DNA of 64,000 nt, taken from contig JBKQSP010000029.1 of assembly GCA_052143575.1 (NCBI GenBank), positions 124,001-188,000 on the forward strand, written 5' to 3'. The translations under genes were made by a program, and so were the position numbers. The DNA is from JAKACA01 sp052143575. Lineage in GTDB: Bacteria > Actinomycetota > Acidimicrobiia > Acidimicrobiales > Bog-793. Under the pieces are notes generated by a model. That model did not search any database, was not told where the DNA came from, and saw nothing but the letters and a program-made list of their open reading frames with translations. Position 1 is the stretch's first letter; each line of letters opens with the position of its first letter. Positions 24,517 to 33,067 of this stretch are shown one piece after another.

Positions 24517-26250
24517 TCAGGGTCCGGCGTCGGCCTCCTCCGCCAGTGCCAGCCAGCGGTTCTCCGCCTGCGACAAGCGATCCTGCACATCGGCGAGCTG
24601 GCGACCGAGACGAGCCAGCTCGACGTGATCGACCGTTGCGTGCAGGCTCTCGCTCAGCTCGTCTCGTTGCCGTCCGAGGCGCCCCATCTCCCGCTCCGCC
24701 TCTCGCAGCTGACGCCCGATCGTGCTCGGGGAGCGGCCGGCTCGGGGCCGCTGCGTCGCCCTTGCCCGAGGTGCGGCGGCGGAGCGCGTCGCCGGCCTCG
24801 CCGGCGCCTCACCCGCCTGCTCGAGCCATGCTGCCAACCCGCCGGCCAGCTCCACGAGCGTTCCGGCTTCGAGTGAGACCAACCGGTCCGTGGTGCGCTC
24901 GAGAAACGTGCGGTCGTGGCTCACGACAACGAGAGCGCCCGGCCAGTCCTCGAGGAAGTCCTCCAGGATTCGCAAGGTGTCGAGGTCGAGATCGTTCGTC
25001 GGCTCGTCGAGCAGCAAGACGTTCGGTCGCGCCGCCAGCACGAGGAGGAGCTGCAGTCGCCGCCGCTCACCGCCCGAGAGGGCGCTCGCGGGGGCGAACT
25101 GACCGGCGCCGGTGAACCAGAACCGTTCCATGAGAGCGACATCCTCCGGCGCTCCGGGTGCTCGCGTCGGACCGGCTACGAGGTCGCGCACGCGGGAGAG
25201 GGGATCGAGCTCTGTGGCCCGCTGGTCGTAGTAGCCCGTGACCACGGTCGGTCCGACGTCGAGCTGCCCGGCCGACGGCGACCGCCTCCCCGCCAGGAGG
25301 TCGAGGAGGGTGGACTTGCCGGATCCGTTTACACCGATGACGCCCAGGCGCTCACGAGGGTCGAGGAGGAGATCGACGCCGCTCAGCACGGGAGGGCCGG
25401 ACCCGTAGCGATATCCGACTCCTGAGCACTCGATGACCTTGTCGCCCAAGCGGGGTGTCCCGAAGGAGAGTTCGAGCTCGGCGGCACGCGCCGGCGCCCG
25501 ATCGGAGACGAGGCGCCGCGCTGCTTCCATGCGGGCCCGTGGCTTGCGCGTGCGAGCGGGAGCCCCCCGGCGCAGCCAGGCGAGCTCGCGCCGGGCCAGG
25601 TTGCGCCTCGTCGATTCGGCCGTCGCCGCCTGCTCCTCCCGCTCCGCCCGGCGTGCCAGGTAGCTGGAATAGCCGCCTTCGTGCAGGTAGCTGTGACCAC
25701 GGTCGAGCTCCAGCATCTTTGTCGTGACGCGGTCGAGAAGGTGGCGGTCGTGCGTCACGAGTACGAGTCCGCCGCGATAGTCGAGGAGCCACCGCTCCAG
25801 CCATGCGACGGCGCGCAGGTCGAGATGGTTCGTGGGCTCGTCAAGGACGAGCAACTCAGCGGGTTGGGCGAGGAGGGCGGCCAGCGACACGCGCTTGACC
25901 TGACCGCCGGAGAGCGTGCCCACGTCGGTGGCCGCCTCAGCGGCCATCCCGAGGCGTTGCAGTGCAGCCTCGCCTTCCCAGCCTGCGCCGACAGCCGCCT
26001 TCACGGTGCCCTCGGCGAGCGACGGCTCCTGCTCGAGGTAGCCGACGCGGACGCCGCGGCCACGACGCCGCTCACCGGCATCGGATGCTTCGACGCCGGC
26101 TACGACCCGAAGCAGCGTCGACTTGCCGGTGCCGTTGATGCCGACGACGCCGAGGCGATCGCCTTCGCTGATCGTGAGGGACAGCTCGCCGAACAACGTG
26201 CGATCGCCGCGCCGGGCGGACACATCGTGCAGATCGACGAGGACGGGCAC
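24517..26250 (-). CDS. ABC-F ATPase, Uup-like
   Basis: A 577-residue ABC-F protein with duplicated ATPase domains (GINGTGKSTLLRVVAG and GVNGSGKSTLLDLLAG; LSGGQVKRVSLA and LSGGERRRLQLLL) and a C-terminal charged coiled-coil extension (about 500-577, TIGRQLREAEREMGRLGRQRDEL). The coiled coil separates it from EttA and matches Uup, linked to ribosome function and precise transposon excision in E. coli. GTG 26250 (VPVLVDLHDVSARRGD) is preferred over a TTG nine bases upstream; neither has a strong ribosome-binding site. Confidence 0.9.
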   Translation of the reverse strand: MPVLVDLHDVSARRGDRTLFGELSLTISEGDRLGVVGINGTGKSTLLRVVAGVEASDAGERRRGRGVRVGYLEQEPSLAEGTVKAAVGAGWEGEAALQRLGMAAEAATDVGTLSGGQVKRVSLAALLAQPAELLVLDEPTNHLDLRAVAWLERWLLDYRGGLVLVTHDRHLLDRVTTKMLELDRGHSYLHEGGYSSYLARRAEREEQAATAESTRRNLARRELAWLRRGAPARTRKPRARMEAARRLVSDRAPARAAELELSFGTPRLGDKVIECSGVGYRYGSGPPVLSGVDLLLDPRERLGVIGVNGSGKSTLLDLLAGRRSPSAGQLDVGPTVVTGYYDQRATELDPLSRVRDLVAGPTRAPGAPEDVALMERFWFTGAGQFAPASALSGGERRRLQLLLVLAARPNVLLLDEPTNDLDLDTLRILEDFLEDWPGALVVVSHDRTFLERTTDRLVSLEAGTLVELAGGLAAWLEQAGEAPARPATRSAAAPRARATQRPRAGRSPSTIGRQLREAEREMGRLGRQRDELSESLHATVDHVELARLGRQLADVQDRLSQAENRWLALAEEADAGP

Positions 26251-26295
26251 GCCACGCAACGTACCGCCGGGCGGCCGGCAGCACGCCCGCCGGCC

Positions 26296-26673
26296 TCAGC
26301 CGACGGCGATGAGATCGACGACGAAGACGAGTGTCTCGTTCGGCTTGATGACGTTGCCGGCGCCCCCGGCCCCATAACCGAGATGGGGCGGGATGGTGAG
26401 GCGCCGCCTGCCCCCGGTGCGCATGCCGGCAACGCCCTGATCCCAACCGGCGATCACCTGACCGGCACCGAGACCGAAGCGGAAATGGTCGCCGCGGTCC
26501 CACGAGGCGTCGAACTGCTGCCCCGTCGACCACGACACACCGACGTAGTGAACCATCACGTCGCGTCCGGCGACGGCTTCGTCGCCATCGCCGACCTGCA
26601 GATCCTCCACGATCAAGTCGGCAGGGGGCGCCTCGTCGGGGATCGTGACGACGGGCTTCGAGTCAGAGGTCAT
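26296..26673 (-). CDS. FKBP-type peptidyl-prolyl cis-trans isomerase
   Basis: A 125-residue single-domain FKBP. It has the DLQVGDGDEAVAGRDVMVHYVG opening, FDASWDRGDHFRFGLGAGQVIAGWDQGV (the ligand pocket with Phe, Asp, Val, Ile and Trp), and the C-terminal IPPHLGYGAGGAG...NETLVFVVDLIAV. No signal peptide is seen, so it acts in the cytoplasm in protein folding. Start ATG 26673 begins right before the domain. It lies 45 nt upstream of the Uup-like start on the same strand. Confidence 0.93.
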   Translation of the reverse strand: MTSDSKPVVTIPDEAPPADLIVEDLQVGDGDEAVAGRDVMVHYVGVSWSTGQQFDASWDRGDHFRFGLGAGQVIAGWDQGVAGMRTGGRRRLTIPPHLGYGAGGAGNVIKPNETLVFVVDLIAVG

Positions 26674-26743
26674 GGGGCGGACGATAGATGAGCTCCGCCA
26701 CGGCGCCAAAACCCGACTTGGCGCCGGCTGGGGGAGCGTCCCG

Positions 26744-27529
26744 TCAGGAAGTCGTCGTGGTGGTCGAGCTCGGGATGGGGATCGTCGTGACCGTGGCGCC
26801 GGGTGGCAGTTGGAAGAGGGAGGACGACGGCGCGGTCGAGTAGCTCTTGATCTGGAAACTCGTGCTGTCGCCGGCCACCTTGACGTAGCCGAGGATGTTC
26901 TGGGCGGTCGTGCAGATGAGGCTCGTGCCCGGCTCGCCCGTGGCGACGAAGTCGACACAAGACATGTTGAACCCGTTCACCGACAGCGATGAGGAGGAGA
27001 CCTTGTCGCCGGCGAAGCCGGCTGCCAGCGCGAAGTCCTTCAAGAACGTGACCCAGTGCGTCGGCGTGTAGAAGTTGAGGATGTTCTCGTAGTCGGCGGC
27101 GCTCGTCTTCGGCAGCATCTCGCAGGACCATTTCGGGCTCGACCCGGAGGGGTGGGTACAGGCGTACTCCCCGGACGGGTTCACGATGAACTGGAAGGGG
27201 CCGGTGCTGGTGCCGGCGGGCGAAGTGCCCGCCCCCGTCGGGGTGTCGGAGAGCATCGCCCCGTTCGGGGGCTGCACGGCGTAGACGACGGTCGCCGGCG
27301 AGCTGCCCGTCGTCACGTAGGTCGCTTCGAACGTCGTCGGGCCGGACTGGATCTTGTTCGTGAAGGCGTCCATCGTCGCCCGGTTCTGCTCCACGCCGTG
27401 GACGATCTTCTTGGCGGCCTTGATGATCCCGCATCCGGTGAGCCCGAAGCCGCCCAGAACGACGGCGAGGGCGAGCACGCCGGCAACGGGACGACGGCCA
27501 CGGGAAAGGGCACGGTTCGGGGTGATCAT
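26744..27529 (-). CDS. lipoprotein of unknown function
   Basis: A 261-residue exported lipoprotein. The signal peptide has an Arg-rich start and a hydrophobic core, ending GFGLTGC, a lipobox. The mature part carries a segment predicted helical (IIKAAKKIVHGVEQNRATMDAFTNKI), a beta-rich middle with an STGPFQFIVNPSGEYAC stretch, four cysteines that could form disulfides, and a C-terminal tail TTTTTS. The ATG at 27529 has GGAGG 7 nt upstream, better than the ATG at 27550. I do not recognise the family; actinomycete cell-envelope proteins of this type are common. It lies 70 nt upstream of the FKBP gene on the same strand. Confidence 0.75.
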   Translation of the reverse strand: MITPNRALSRGRRPVAGVLALAVVLGGFGLTGCGIIKAAKKIVHGVEQNRATMDAFTNKIQSGPTTFEATYVTTGSSPATVVYAVQPPNGAMLSDTPTGAGTSPAGTSTGPFQFIVNPSGEYACTHPSGSSPKWSCEMLPKTSAADYENILNFYTPTHWVTFLKDFALAAGFAGDKVSSSSLSVNGFNMSCVDFVATGEPGTSLICTTAQNILGYVKVAGDSTSFQIKSYSTAPSSSLFQLPPGATVTTIPIPSSTTTTTS

Positions 27530-27658
27530 TGCTCCGCCTCCACGAGTCATGTCCGCTGATGGACTGAGACCTCAGCCAGAAAGGATACGCCGCCGCCGAG
27601 CCCACGATCGTCTTTCTTGCCGCTGGGGTCTCGTGCTGCCCTGATGGTGCGAGGAGAG

Positions 27659-29035
27659 CTAGCGATCCTGTTTGGCGAGGTACATCGTGGCATCGGCGAC
27701 CGCCATCATGGTGCGGGCGTCCGAGGCGTCCCACGGGTACACGCAGCGCCCGATGCTCAGCGACACGGTGACCGGCCCGCTTGCCAGTTCGATGGGCGCC
27801 GCCATCGACTCGAGGATGCGGCGGACGATGAAATCGGCCACTTCGACGCTGCGGTAACGCGAGTCCTTCGATCCGGCCAGCACCGGCTCGATGTCCGGCA
27901 GGAGCACGAGAAACTCGTCACCGCCGCGGCGGGCCACGAGGTCGCTCTCGCGGGCGCAGTCCTGCAGGCGGGCCGAGATGATGCGAAGGACTTCGTCGCC
28001 GGCGTCGTGGCCGTGGGCGTCGTTCACCTGCTTGAAGCCGTCGACATCGACAAAGAGGACGGCCACCTCGAGGTTGCCGCGCCGGGCGCGGGCGAGGGCC
28101 AGTTCGAGGGTCTCGTCGAAGAGGGGCCGGTTGGCGAGACCCGTGAGAGGATCGTGCGAAGCCCGGAACTGCAGCTGCGCTTCGATCTCCTTCTGCGACG
28201 TGATGTCGTCGAGCAGCCCCTGCAGCAGCCAGGGGCGGCCTTGGTTCACGACGACCTGGGAGGTCTCGCCCACCCAGATGTCGCGACCGTCCGCCGTCGT
28301 CATCCGGTACTCGATGCGCTGAGCGCTCGCCCCCGACAGGACCGAGGTACGGGACTTGAGAACGCGGTCGCGATCGGAGGGATGGAGGTGGTCCTCCCAC
28401 CACGAGGTGTTCAGCCACTCGGTTCGGCCGACCCCGAACACGCTTTCGACGGCGGCGCTCACGAAGGGAGGCTCGGGGTTCTCGTCAAGCGGCTCGAGCC
28501 ACACGATGCTCGGGATCTGGTCGATGAGCGCCCGGTTCTTGGCTTCCGCCGCTCGCAGCTGGTCTTCCAGCTGCTTCTGGGCGGTGATGTCGAACATGAC
28601 GCCGAGGATGATTCGTCGCCCGCTGACGGGCTCGACCGCCATCGAACAGTCGTCTCGAACCCATACCAGGCGACCGTCGTCGGGCTTGATGAAGCGGTAC
28701 TCCTGCACGAGCACCTCGCCGCCACCGAGATACTCGAGGAACTCGCGGCTCACCCGCGGCCAGTCATCTGGGTGCATGTGCTCTTGCCAGACGTCGTCGT
28801 TCTCGACCCACTCCTCTGGCGAGATGCCGAGGATGCTCTCGATCTGCGGGCCGACGTAGACGGTGGGATAGGCGCTGGTGCGGGGCTCGGTCACCGCGTC
28901 GATGTAGAGCACGGCGGGAATGTGCTCGACAAGCAGTCGGAGCTGATCGCGTTCGCCGACGGCCCCCTCGGCCATCGCTGCGAAGTCGCGGAGCGCTGCC
29001 GCGCTGAGTGATCCGGCATTCAGCGCTTCCAACAT
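27659..29035 (-). CDS. PAS-PAS-GGDEF diguanylate cyclase
   Basis: A soluble 458-residue signalling protein. Two PAS domains (about 30-150 and 155-275) each end with a PAC-like stretch: ILGVMFDITAQKQLEDQL and LQGLLDDITSQKEIEAQL. The C-terminal GGDEF domain (about 280-455) starts ASHDPLTGLANRPLFDE. The active-site motif is intact as RRGGDEF, with an RESD allosteric I-site five residues before it. It therefore should make c-di-GMP with product inhibition, controlled by a PAS ligand. A TTG at 29056 would add seven residues; the ATG at 29035 has GGGGGAGG about 11 nt upstream. No EAL partner is intact in the window. Confidence 0.92.
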   Translation of the reverse strand: MLEALNAGSLSAAALRDFAAMAEGAVGERDQLRLLVEHIPAVLYIDAVTEPRTSAYPTVYVGPQIESILGISPEEWVENDDVWQEHMHPDDWPRVSREFLEYLGGGEVLVQEYRFIKPDDGRLVWVRDDCSMAVEPVSGRRIILGVMFDITAQKQLEDQLRAAEAKNRALIDQIPSIVWLEPLDENPEPPFVSAAVESVFGVGRTEWLNTSWWEDHLHPSDRDRVLKSRTSVLSGASAQRIEYRMTTADGRDIWVGETSQVVVNQGRPWLLQGLLDDITSQKEIEAQLQFRASHDPLTGLANRPLFDETLELALARARRGNLEVAVLFVDVDGFKQVNDAHGHDAGDEVLRIISARLQDCARESDLVARRGGDEFLVLLPDIEPVLAGSKDSRYRSVEVADFIVRRILESMAAPIELASGPVTVSLSIGRCVYPWDASDARTMMAVADATMYLAKQDR

Positions 29036-29118
29036 GGAGGCCAATGCCTCCCCCAACCCTCGCTCGTCAGTGGACGTGGCTACAGGTTATTCGCCCGGAG
29101 CTGGCACCCGTACTGCCC

Positions 29119-29724
29119 TTAGTCCCGGCGGCGAAGACCGTCGAAGACGACGGCAAGCATCCGCTCGGGCGAGCACGTCTTGCTGCCGAAGCGATCGGCG
29201 TTCATGCACGTACTGGTGACGAGGGCCATCACGTCGGTGATGGAGACATCGGACCGCACGCTGCCCTCCTCCTGGGCACGCGCAAGCAGCTGCGCGATGG
29301 CGGTCTCGAGCTCGTGTTTCAACTCGCCGGCGGCCTCCTTCACGTCGATGCCGGCGCCGGCGAGGGCATCAGCGAGGTCTCGCTTGTCCGTGGCGAGGGC
29401 GAAGAGCTCGCTCAGCGAGCGGAAGAAGAGGGCGCCGGCGGCGTCCTCGCTGTCGGCCATCGAGCGGGCGGTGTCGACGAGGCGTTGGAAGTGATGGAAG
29501 ACGATCGCCTCGAAGAGGGCTTCTTTGGTTGGGAAGTGGCGGTAGATCGTGCCGACCCCGACCCCGGCTCGCCGGGCGATCTCGTCGATGGGGACCGCGA
29601 GGCCCTCCGAGCCGAAGACCTCCTCGGCGGCCTCGAGGATCCGCGTGCGGTTGCGCACGGAGTCGGCCCGAGGCTGGCGCGCCGGCTCGGCATCGTCGAG
29701 GGCTCTTGTTGACAGGCTCGTCAT
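29119..29724 (-). CDS. TetR-family repressor of the adjacent DHA2 exporter
   Basis: A 201-residue TetR regulator. The N-terminal helix-turn-helix is clear (NRTRILEAAEEVFGSEGLAV, then IARRAGVGVGTIYRHFPTKEALF, residues about 25-70); the C-terminal helical ligand domain resembles the AcrR-like TetR_C group. It is transcribed divergently from the DHA2 exporter at 29892, with a perfect 16-bp palindrome between them inside the exporter promoter. It likely represses the exporter and itself until a toxic ligand binds. Confidence 0.9.
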   Translation of the reverse strand: MTSLSTRALDDAEPARQPRADSVRNRTRILEAAEEVFGSEGLAVPIDEIARRAGVGVGTIYRHFPTKEALFEAIVFHHFQRLVDTARSMADSEDAAGALFFRSLSELFALATDKRDLADALAGAGIDVKEAAGELKHELETAIAQLLARAQEEGSVRSDVSITDVMALVTSTCMNADRFGSKTCSPERMLAVVFDGLRRRD

Positions 29725-29751
29725 GACTGGTCGCTCGCAGGCAGCAGGGGG

Positions 29752-29781
29752 TTGACAAACGGAACCATGGTTCCGTATAGT
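29752..29781 (+). promoter_or_regulatory. promoter of the first DHA2 exporter
   Basis: TTGACA (29752-29757) and TATAGT (29776-29781) are separated by 18 nt, a strong housekeeping-type promoter. Transcription would start near 29788, giving a leader of about 100 nt. The spacer is filled by the palindromic operator, so repressor binding would block polymerase directly. Confidence 0.75.
29760..29775 (+). promoter_or_regulatory. TetR operator, primary site
   Basis: CGGAACCATGGTTCCG is a perfect 16-bp palindrome located exactly between the -35 and -10 boxes of the exporter promoter and 36 nt upstream of the tetR ATG. The size and position are typical for a TetR-family dimer site. Confidence 0.8.
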
Positions 29782-29786
29782 CTAAG

Positions 29787-29802
29787 CGGAACCACTACTC
29801 CG
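29787..29802 (+). promoter_or_regulatory. TetR operator, secondary degenerate site
   Basis: CGGAACCACTACTCCG repeats the left half and the outer right half of the primary operator, centred 27 bp downstream at the expected transcription start. It could support binding of a second dimer. Confidence 0.5.
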
Positions 29803-29891
29803 ATTGTACCGTCAGCAGACGCTCGAAGTCCACCATCGCCGTGCAGAACGGCTGGCGGGGCTCTGTTGGTGTCCTGTCCTGAGGAGGACTC

Positions 29892-31388
29892 TTGCCGTCC
29901 GCGACCCGCATCACCGAAACCCCCGCCTCATCCGCACCGGAGGCGACCCCAGACCCAAGGCGTTTTCGCGCCCTCGGGATCATCGGCATCGCCCAGCTCA
30001 TGATCGTGCTCGATGCTTCCGTCGTCACCATCGCCCTGCCGTCTGCGCAACAGGCCCTCCACATCTCGGTTGCGAACCGGCAGTGGGTGCTGACGGCCTA
30101 CACGCTGGCGTTCGGGGGACTCCTCCTGCTCGGTGGCCGCATCGCCGACTACGTCGGTCGCAAGCGGATGTTCATCGTGAGCCTGTTGGGCTTCGCCGGC
30201 GCCTCAGCCCTTGGGGGGCTCGCCCGCAACGCCGCCATGCTCTTCAGCGCCCGCGCCCTGCAGGGCGCCTTTGCCGCCGTCATGGCGCCGGCAGCGCTCT
30301 CGCTCCTCACGGTCACCTTCACCGAGCCCCGAGAGCGAGCTCGCGCCTTCGGCGTCTACGGGGCCATCGCCGGCGGTGGCGCCGCCATCGGCCTCGTCCT
30401 GGGCGGCGTGCTCACGCAGTACGCCTCGTGGCGTTGGACCCTTCTCATCAACGTCCCGATCGCCGTGACGGCCGCCATCTTGGCGTTCTTCGAGATCCGT
30501 GAGAGCCGAGCCGAGAGCCGCGGACGCTACGACATCCGCGGTGCCGTCACTGTGACGGGCGGCCTCCTGGCGCTCGTTTACGGGTTCACGCGAGCCCAGT
30601 CCGATGGCTGGGGCGCCACCGTGACCGTCGGCTTCCTGACGGCAGCCGTCGTCCTGCTCGTTTCCTTCGTCCTGTTGGAGATGCGAGCCACCCACCCGTT
30701 GCTCCCGCTGCGAGTGGTGCTCGACCGTAATCGCGGCGGCTCGCTCCTGGCTTCCCTCCTCGTGGGCATCGCCCTGTTCGGGACGTTCCTTTTCCTCACC
30801 TATTACATGCAAGGAACGCTCGGCTACTCGGCCCTCAAGACCGGCTTCGCCTTCCTGCCCTTCTCGGCCGGCATCATCATCGGGGCGACGTTGGCGAGCG
30901 GCCTGCTGCCCCGGTTCGGGCCGCGGGCGATCATGACGAGCGGGCTGTTCCTCGGTGCCCTCGGGCTCGCCTGGTTCACCCAGATCGGTGTCGGTACGAG
31001 CTACGCCGCTCACGTGCTGCCGGCCGAGATCATCGTCAGCTTCGGCATGGGCCTCGCCTTTGTGTCGCTCAGCAACACAGCGCTCGTCGGCGTGTCCCCA
31101 CAAGATGCCGGCGTCGCCAGCGCTTTGGTCAACACCACGCAGCAGATCGGAGGGTCGCTCGGCACGGCCTTGCTGAACACCGTGGCAGCCTCGGCGACCG
31201 CCTCCTATGTCCTCGCCCACGGCCACGCCGCTCCCGTCCTGGCAGCAGGGCTCGTGCACGGTTACACGGTGGCGTTCGTGTTCAGCGCCGCTCTACTCGT
31301 CATTGCCGTGACGGCCACCGTCGGCCTCGTGAGGGCACGCTACCAAGCGGCCCCGGAGCTGCTGGCGGAGGCCGGCCTCGAGGCCTGA
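29892..31388 (+). CDS. DHA2-family (EmrB/QacA) multidrug exporter
   Basis: A 498-residue major facilitator of the 14-helix DHA2 class. Motifs: LDASVVTIALPSAQ in the first helix, GGRIADYVGRKRMF (motif A), RALQGAFAAVMAPAALSLL and GPSLG-like AIGLVLGGVLT (motif C region). It would expel hydrophobic drugs by proton antiport. The start is TTG at 29892 with AGGAGG 4 nt upstream; no ATG or GTG fits. Regulation by the divergent TetR protein is strongly suggested by the operator in its promoter. Confidence 0.9.
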   Translation: MPSATRITETPASSAPEATPDPRRFRALGIIGIAQLMIVLDASVVTIALPSAQQALHISVANRQWVLTAYTLAFGGLLLLGGRIADYVGRKRMFIVSLLGFAGASALGGLARNAAMLFSARALQGAFAAVMAPAALSLLTVTFTEPRERARAFGVYGAIAGGGAAIGLVLGGVLTQYASWRWTLLINVPIAVTAAILAFFEIRESRAESRGRYDIRGAVTVTGGLLALVYGFTRAQSDGWGATVTVGFLTAAVVLLVSFVLLEMRATHPLLPLRVVLDRNRGGSLLASLLVGIALFGTFLFLTYYMQGTLGYSALKTGFAFLPFSAGIIIGATLASGLLPRFGPRAIMTSGLFLGALGLAWFTQIGVGTSYAAHVLPAEIIVSFGMGLAFVSLSNTALVGVSPQDAGVASALVNTTQQIGGSLGTALLNTVAASATASYVLAHGHAAPVLAAGLVHGYTVAFVFSAALLVIAVTATVGLVRARYQAAPELLAEAGLEA

Positions 31389-31434
31389 GCCAGCTGTGAC
31401 GGGGTGAGGCGGCGGGAGCTGGCAGGATCGGGCC

Positions 31435-32517
31435 ATGGCCAGCAACGAGGTGCCCCCCATCACTCGACGGCACGATCCCTCCCGCCGCGGGTTTGCGAGC
31501 GACAACTACGCCGGCGTGCATCCGGCGGTCCTGTCCGCGCTGGAGGCGGTCAACGGCGGGCACGAGGGGAGTTACGGCGCCGACGCCTACTCTGCCAATC
31601 TCGCCAATGTCTTCCGGCCGCACTTCGGAGACCGCTGTGAGGTCTTCCCCGTCTTCAACGGCACGGGCGCCAACGTCGTCGCCCTGCAATCGATGACGAA
31701 GCGGTGGGACGCCGTCATCTGCGCCGAGTCGGCCCACATCAACGTCGACGAATGCGGCGCTCCGGAGAAAGTGGCGGGCCTCAAGCTGCTCGGTGTGCCG
31801 ACCCGGGACGGCAAATTGACTCCGGAGCACATCGCCTCCCGCCTTGGTGGCATCGGGGACGAGCATCGGGCGCAACCGACGGTCGTCTCGGTGACCGAGT
31901 CCACCGAGCTCGGGACGTGCTATTCGATCGACGAGCTGGCGGCGGTCTGCGAGGCGTCACACCGCAGCGGCTTGCTCGTCCACATGGACGGTGCCCGCAT
32001 CAGCAATGCGGCCGCCTTCCTCGGGGTCGGTCTCGGGGCGCTCACGACGGATCTCGGGGTCGACGTCCTGTCATTCGGGGGCACGAAGAACGGCCTCATG
32101 CTGGGCGACGCCGTCGTCGTCCTCAACCCGGAGGCGGTCTCGGGCGTCCGCTACCTCCGCAAGGCCGCCATGCAGCTGGCTTCCAAGATGCGCTTCATCT
32201 CCGTGCAGTTCGAGGTGCTCCTCGGCTCCGACCTCTGGCTGGTGAACGCCCGCCGAGCCAACGAGCTCGCCGCCCGCCTGGCGACAGCGGTGCGGGATGT
32301 CGCCGGCGTGACGATCACCCGGCCCGTGGAGGCGAATGCGGTCTTCGCCATCCTTGCGCCGGCAGTGGCGGACCGGCTGCGCACCCGATACGGCTTCTAC
32401 ACCTGGGACGAGGCGACGGGGGAGGTGCGCTGGATGACGGCGTTCGACTCGACGGAGGCCGACATCGACGAGTTCGCCGCCGCCATCGCCACGGAGGCGG
32501 CAACCGGTCCTGGCTGA
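31435..32517 (+). CDS. low-specificity L-threonine aldolase
   Basis: A 360-residue PLP enzyme of fold type I that cleaves L-threonine or related beta-hydroxy amino acids to glycine and an aldehyde. It has FASDNYAGVHPAVLSAL near the start, SAHINVDECGA, HMDGARISNAA and the PLP lysine in LSFGGTKNGLMLGDA. ATG 31435 is 46 nt after the exporter stop, so it may be read through from it. Its last 120 nt overlap the open frame of the convergent HxlR gene. Confidence 0.9.
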   Translation: MASNEVPPITRRHDPSRRGFASDNYAGVHPAVLSALEAVNGGHEGSYGADAYSANLANVFRPHFGDRCEVFPVFNGTGANVVALQSMTKRWDAVICAESAHINVDECGAPEKVAGLKLLGVPTRDGKLTPEHIASRLGGIGDEHRAQPTVVSVTESTELGTCYSIDELAAVCEASHRSGLLVHMDGARISNAAAFLGVGLGALTTDLGVDVLSFGGTKNGLMLGDAVVVLNPEAVSGVRYLRKAAMQLASKMRFISVQFEVLLGSDLWLVNARRANELAARLATAVRDVAGVTITRPVEANAVFAILAPAVADRLRTRYGFYTWDEATGEVRWMTAFDSTEADIDEFAAAIATEAATGPG

Positions 32518-33014
32518 GCCGACATCTCAGGCGACCGACGTGGGACGGGCGGTCGGACGGCGCCGTGAAGGTGAGGGCGGCTCGTCACGACAGAGACGTC
32601 CCTCGGCCCGATCGGCTCGCCACATTGGTCGCAGACGAGCACGCACTGGGCGATCTCACCGCAGGCCTGGTGTCGTAGCTGCAGCGGGGGGCCGGCCGGG
32701 GCGGCGTAGCGGTCTCCCCACTGACGCATGGCCGTGAGCACGGGCCACAGATCGCGGCCCTTCTCCGTCAGCTTGTAGTCGAAGCGCTCGGGGTGCTGCG
32801 AGTAGGCGACTTTTTGCAGCACGTCTGCCTCAACGAGGCGGGCGAGACGCTGCTGGAGGATGTTTCGCGAAATCCCGAGTCGCCTCTGGAGATCGTCGAA
32901 GCGGCTGACGCCCAGGAAGGCGTCGCGGATGATGAGCATGCTCCACCACTCGCCGACGACTTCCAGGCACTGCGCCACCGAGCAGTCCATCTCGGCGAAG
33001 CTCTTGCGTTCCAT
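32397..33014 (-). CDS. HxlR-family transcriptional regulator with extended C-terminus
   Basis: A 205-residue winged-helix regulator. The HxlR core spans about residues 5-105: MDCSVAQCLEVVGEWWSMLIIRDAFLG, RFDDLQRRLGISRNILQQRLARL and the wing YKLTEKGRDLWPVL. A CxxC (VCDQCGEPI) follows, as in many family members, which normally stop soon after. Here the frame stays open for about 55 more low-similarity residues, the last 40 antisense to the threonine aldolase gene. ATG 33014 is chosen because sequence upstream of it is the operator. It is divergent from the exporter at 33068 and probably represses it. Confidence 0.85.
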   Translation of the reverse strand: MERKSFAEMDCSVAQCLEVVGEWWSMLIIRDAFLGVSRFDDLQRRLGISRNILQQRLARLVEADVLQKVAYSQHPERFDYKLTEKGRDLWPVLTAMRQWGDRYAAPAGPPLQLRHQACGEIAQCVLVCDQCGEPIGPRDVSVVTSRPHLHGAVRPPVPRRSPEMSAQPGPVAASVAMAAANSSMSASVESNAVIQRTSPVASSQV

Positions 33015-33030
33015 TGACACAGCGTAGTCA

Positions 33031-33045
33031 GTTGCATTATGCAAC
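33031..33045 (+). promoter_or_regulatory. HxlR operator overlapping the exporter -35 box
   Basis: GTTGCAT-T-ATGCAAC is a perfect inverted repeat. The half-site GTTGCAT recurs at 33063-33069, directly over the exporter start codon. The repeat lies between the divergent hxlR and exporter genes, where an HxlR dimer site is expected. Confidence 0.7.
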
Positions 33046-33060
33046 GCAAGTCTCTATAGT
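33032..33060 (+). promoter_or_regulatory. promoter of the second DHA2 exporter, probably leaderless
   Basis: TTGCAT (33032-33037) and TATAGT (33055-33060) are spaced by 17 nt. The exporter ATG at 33068 comes only 7 nt after the -10 box, so transcription should start at or next to the start codon and the mRNA would lack a leader and ribosome-binding site. Confidence 0.65.
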
Positions 33061-33067
33061 GCGTTGC

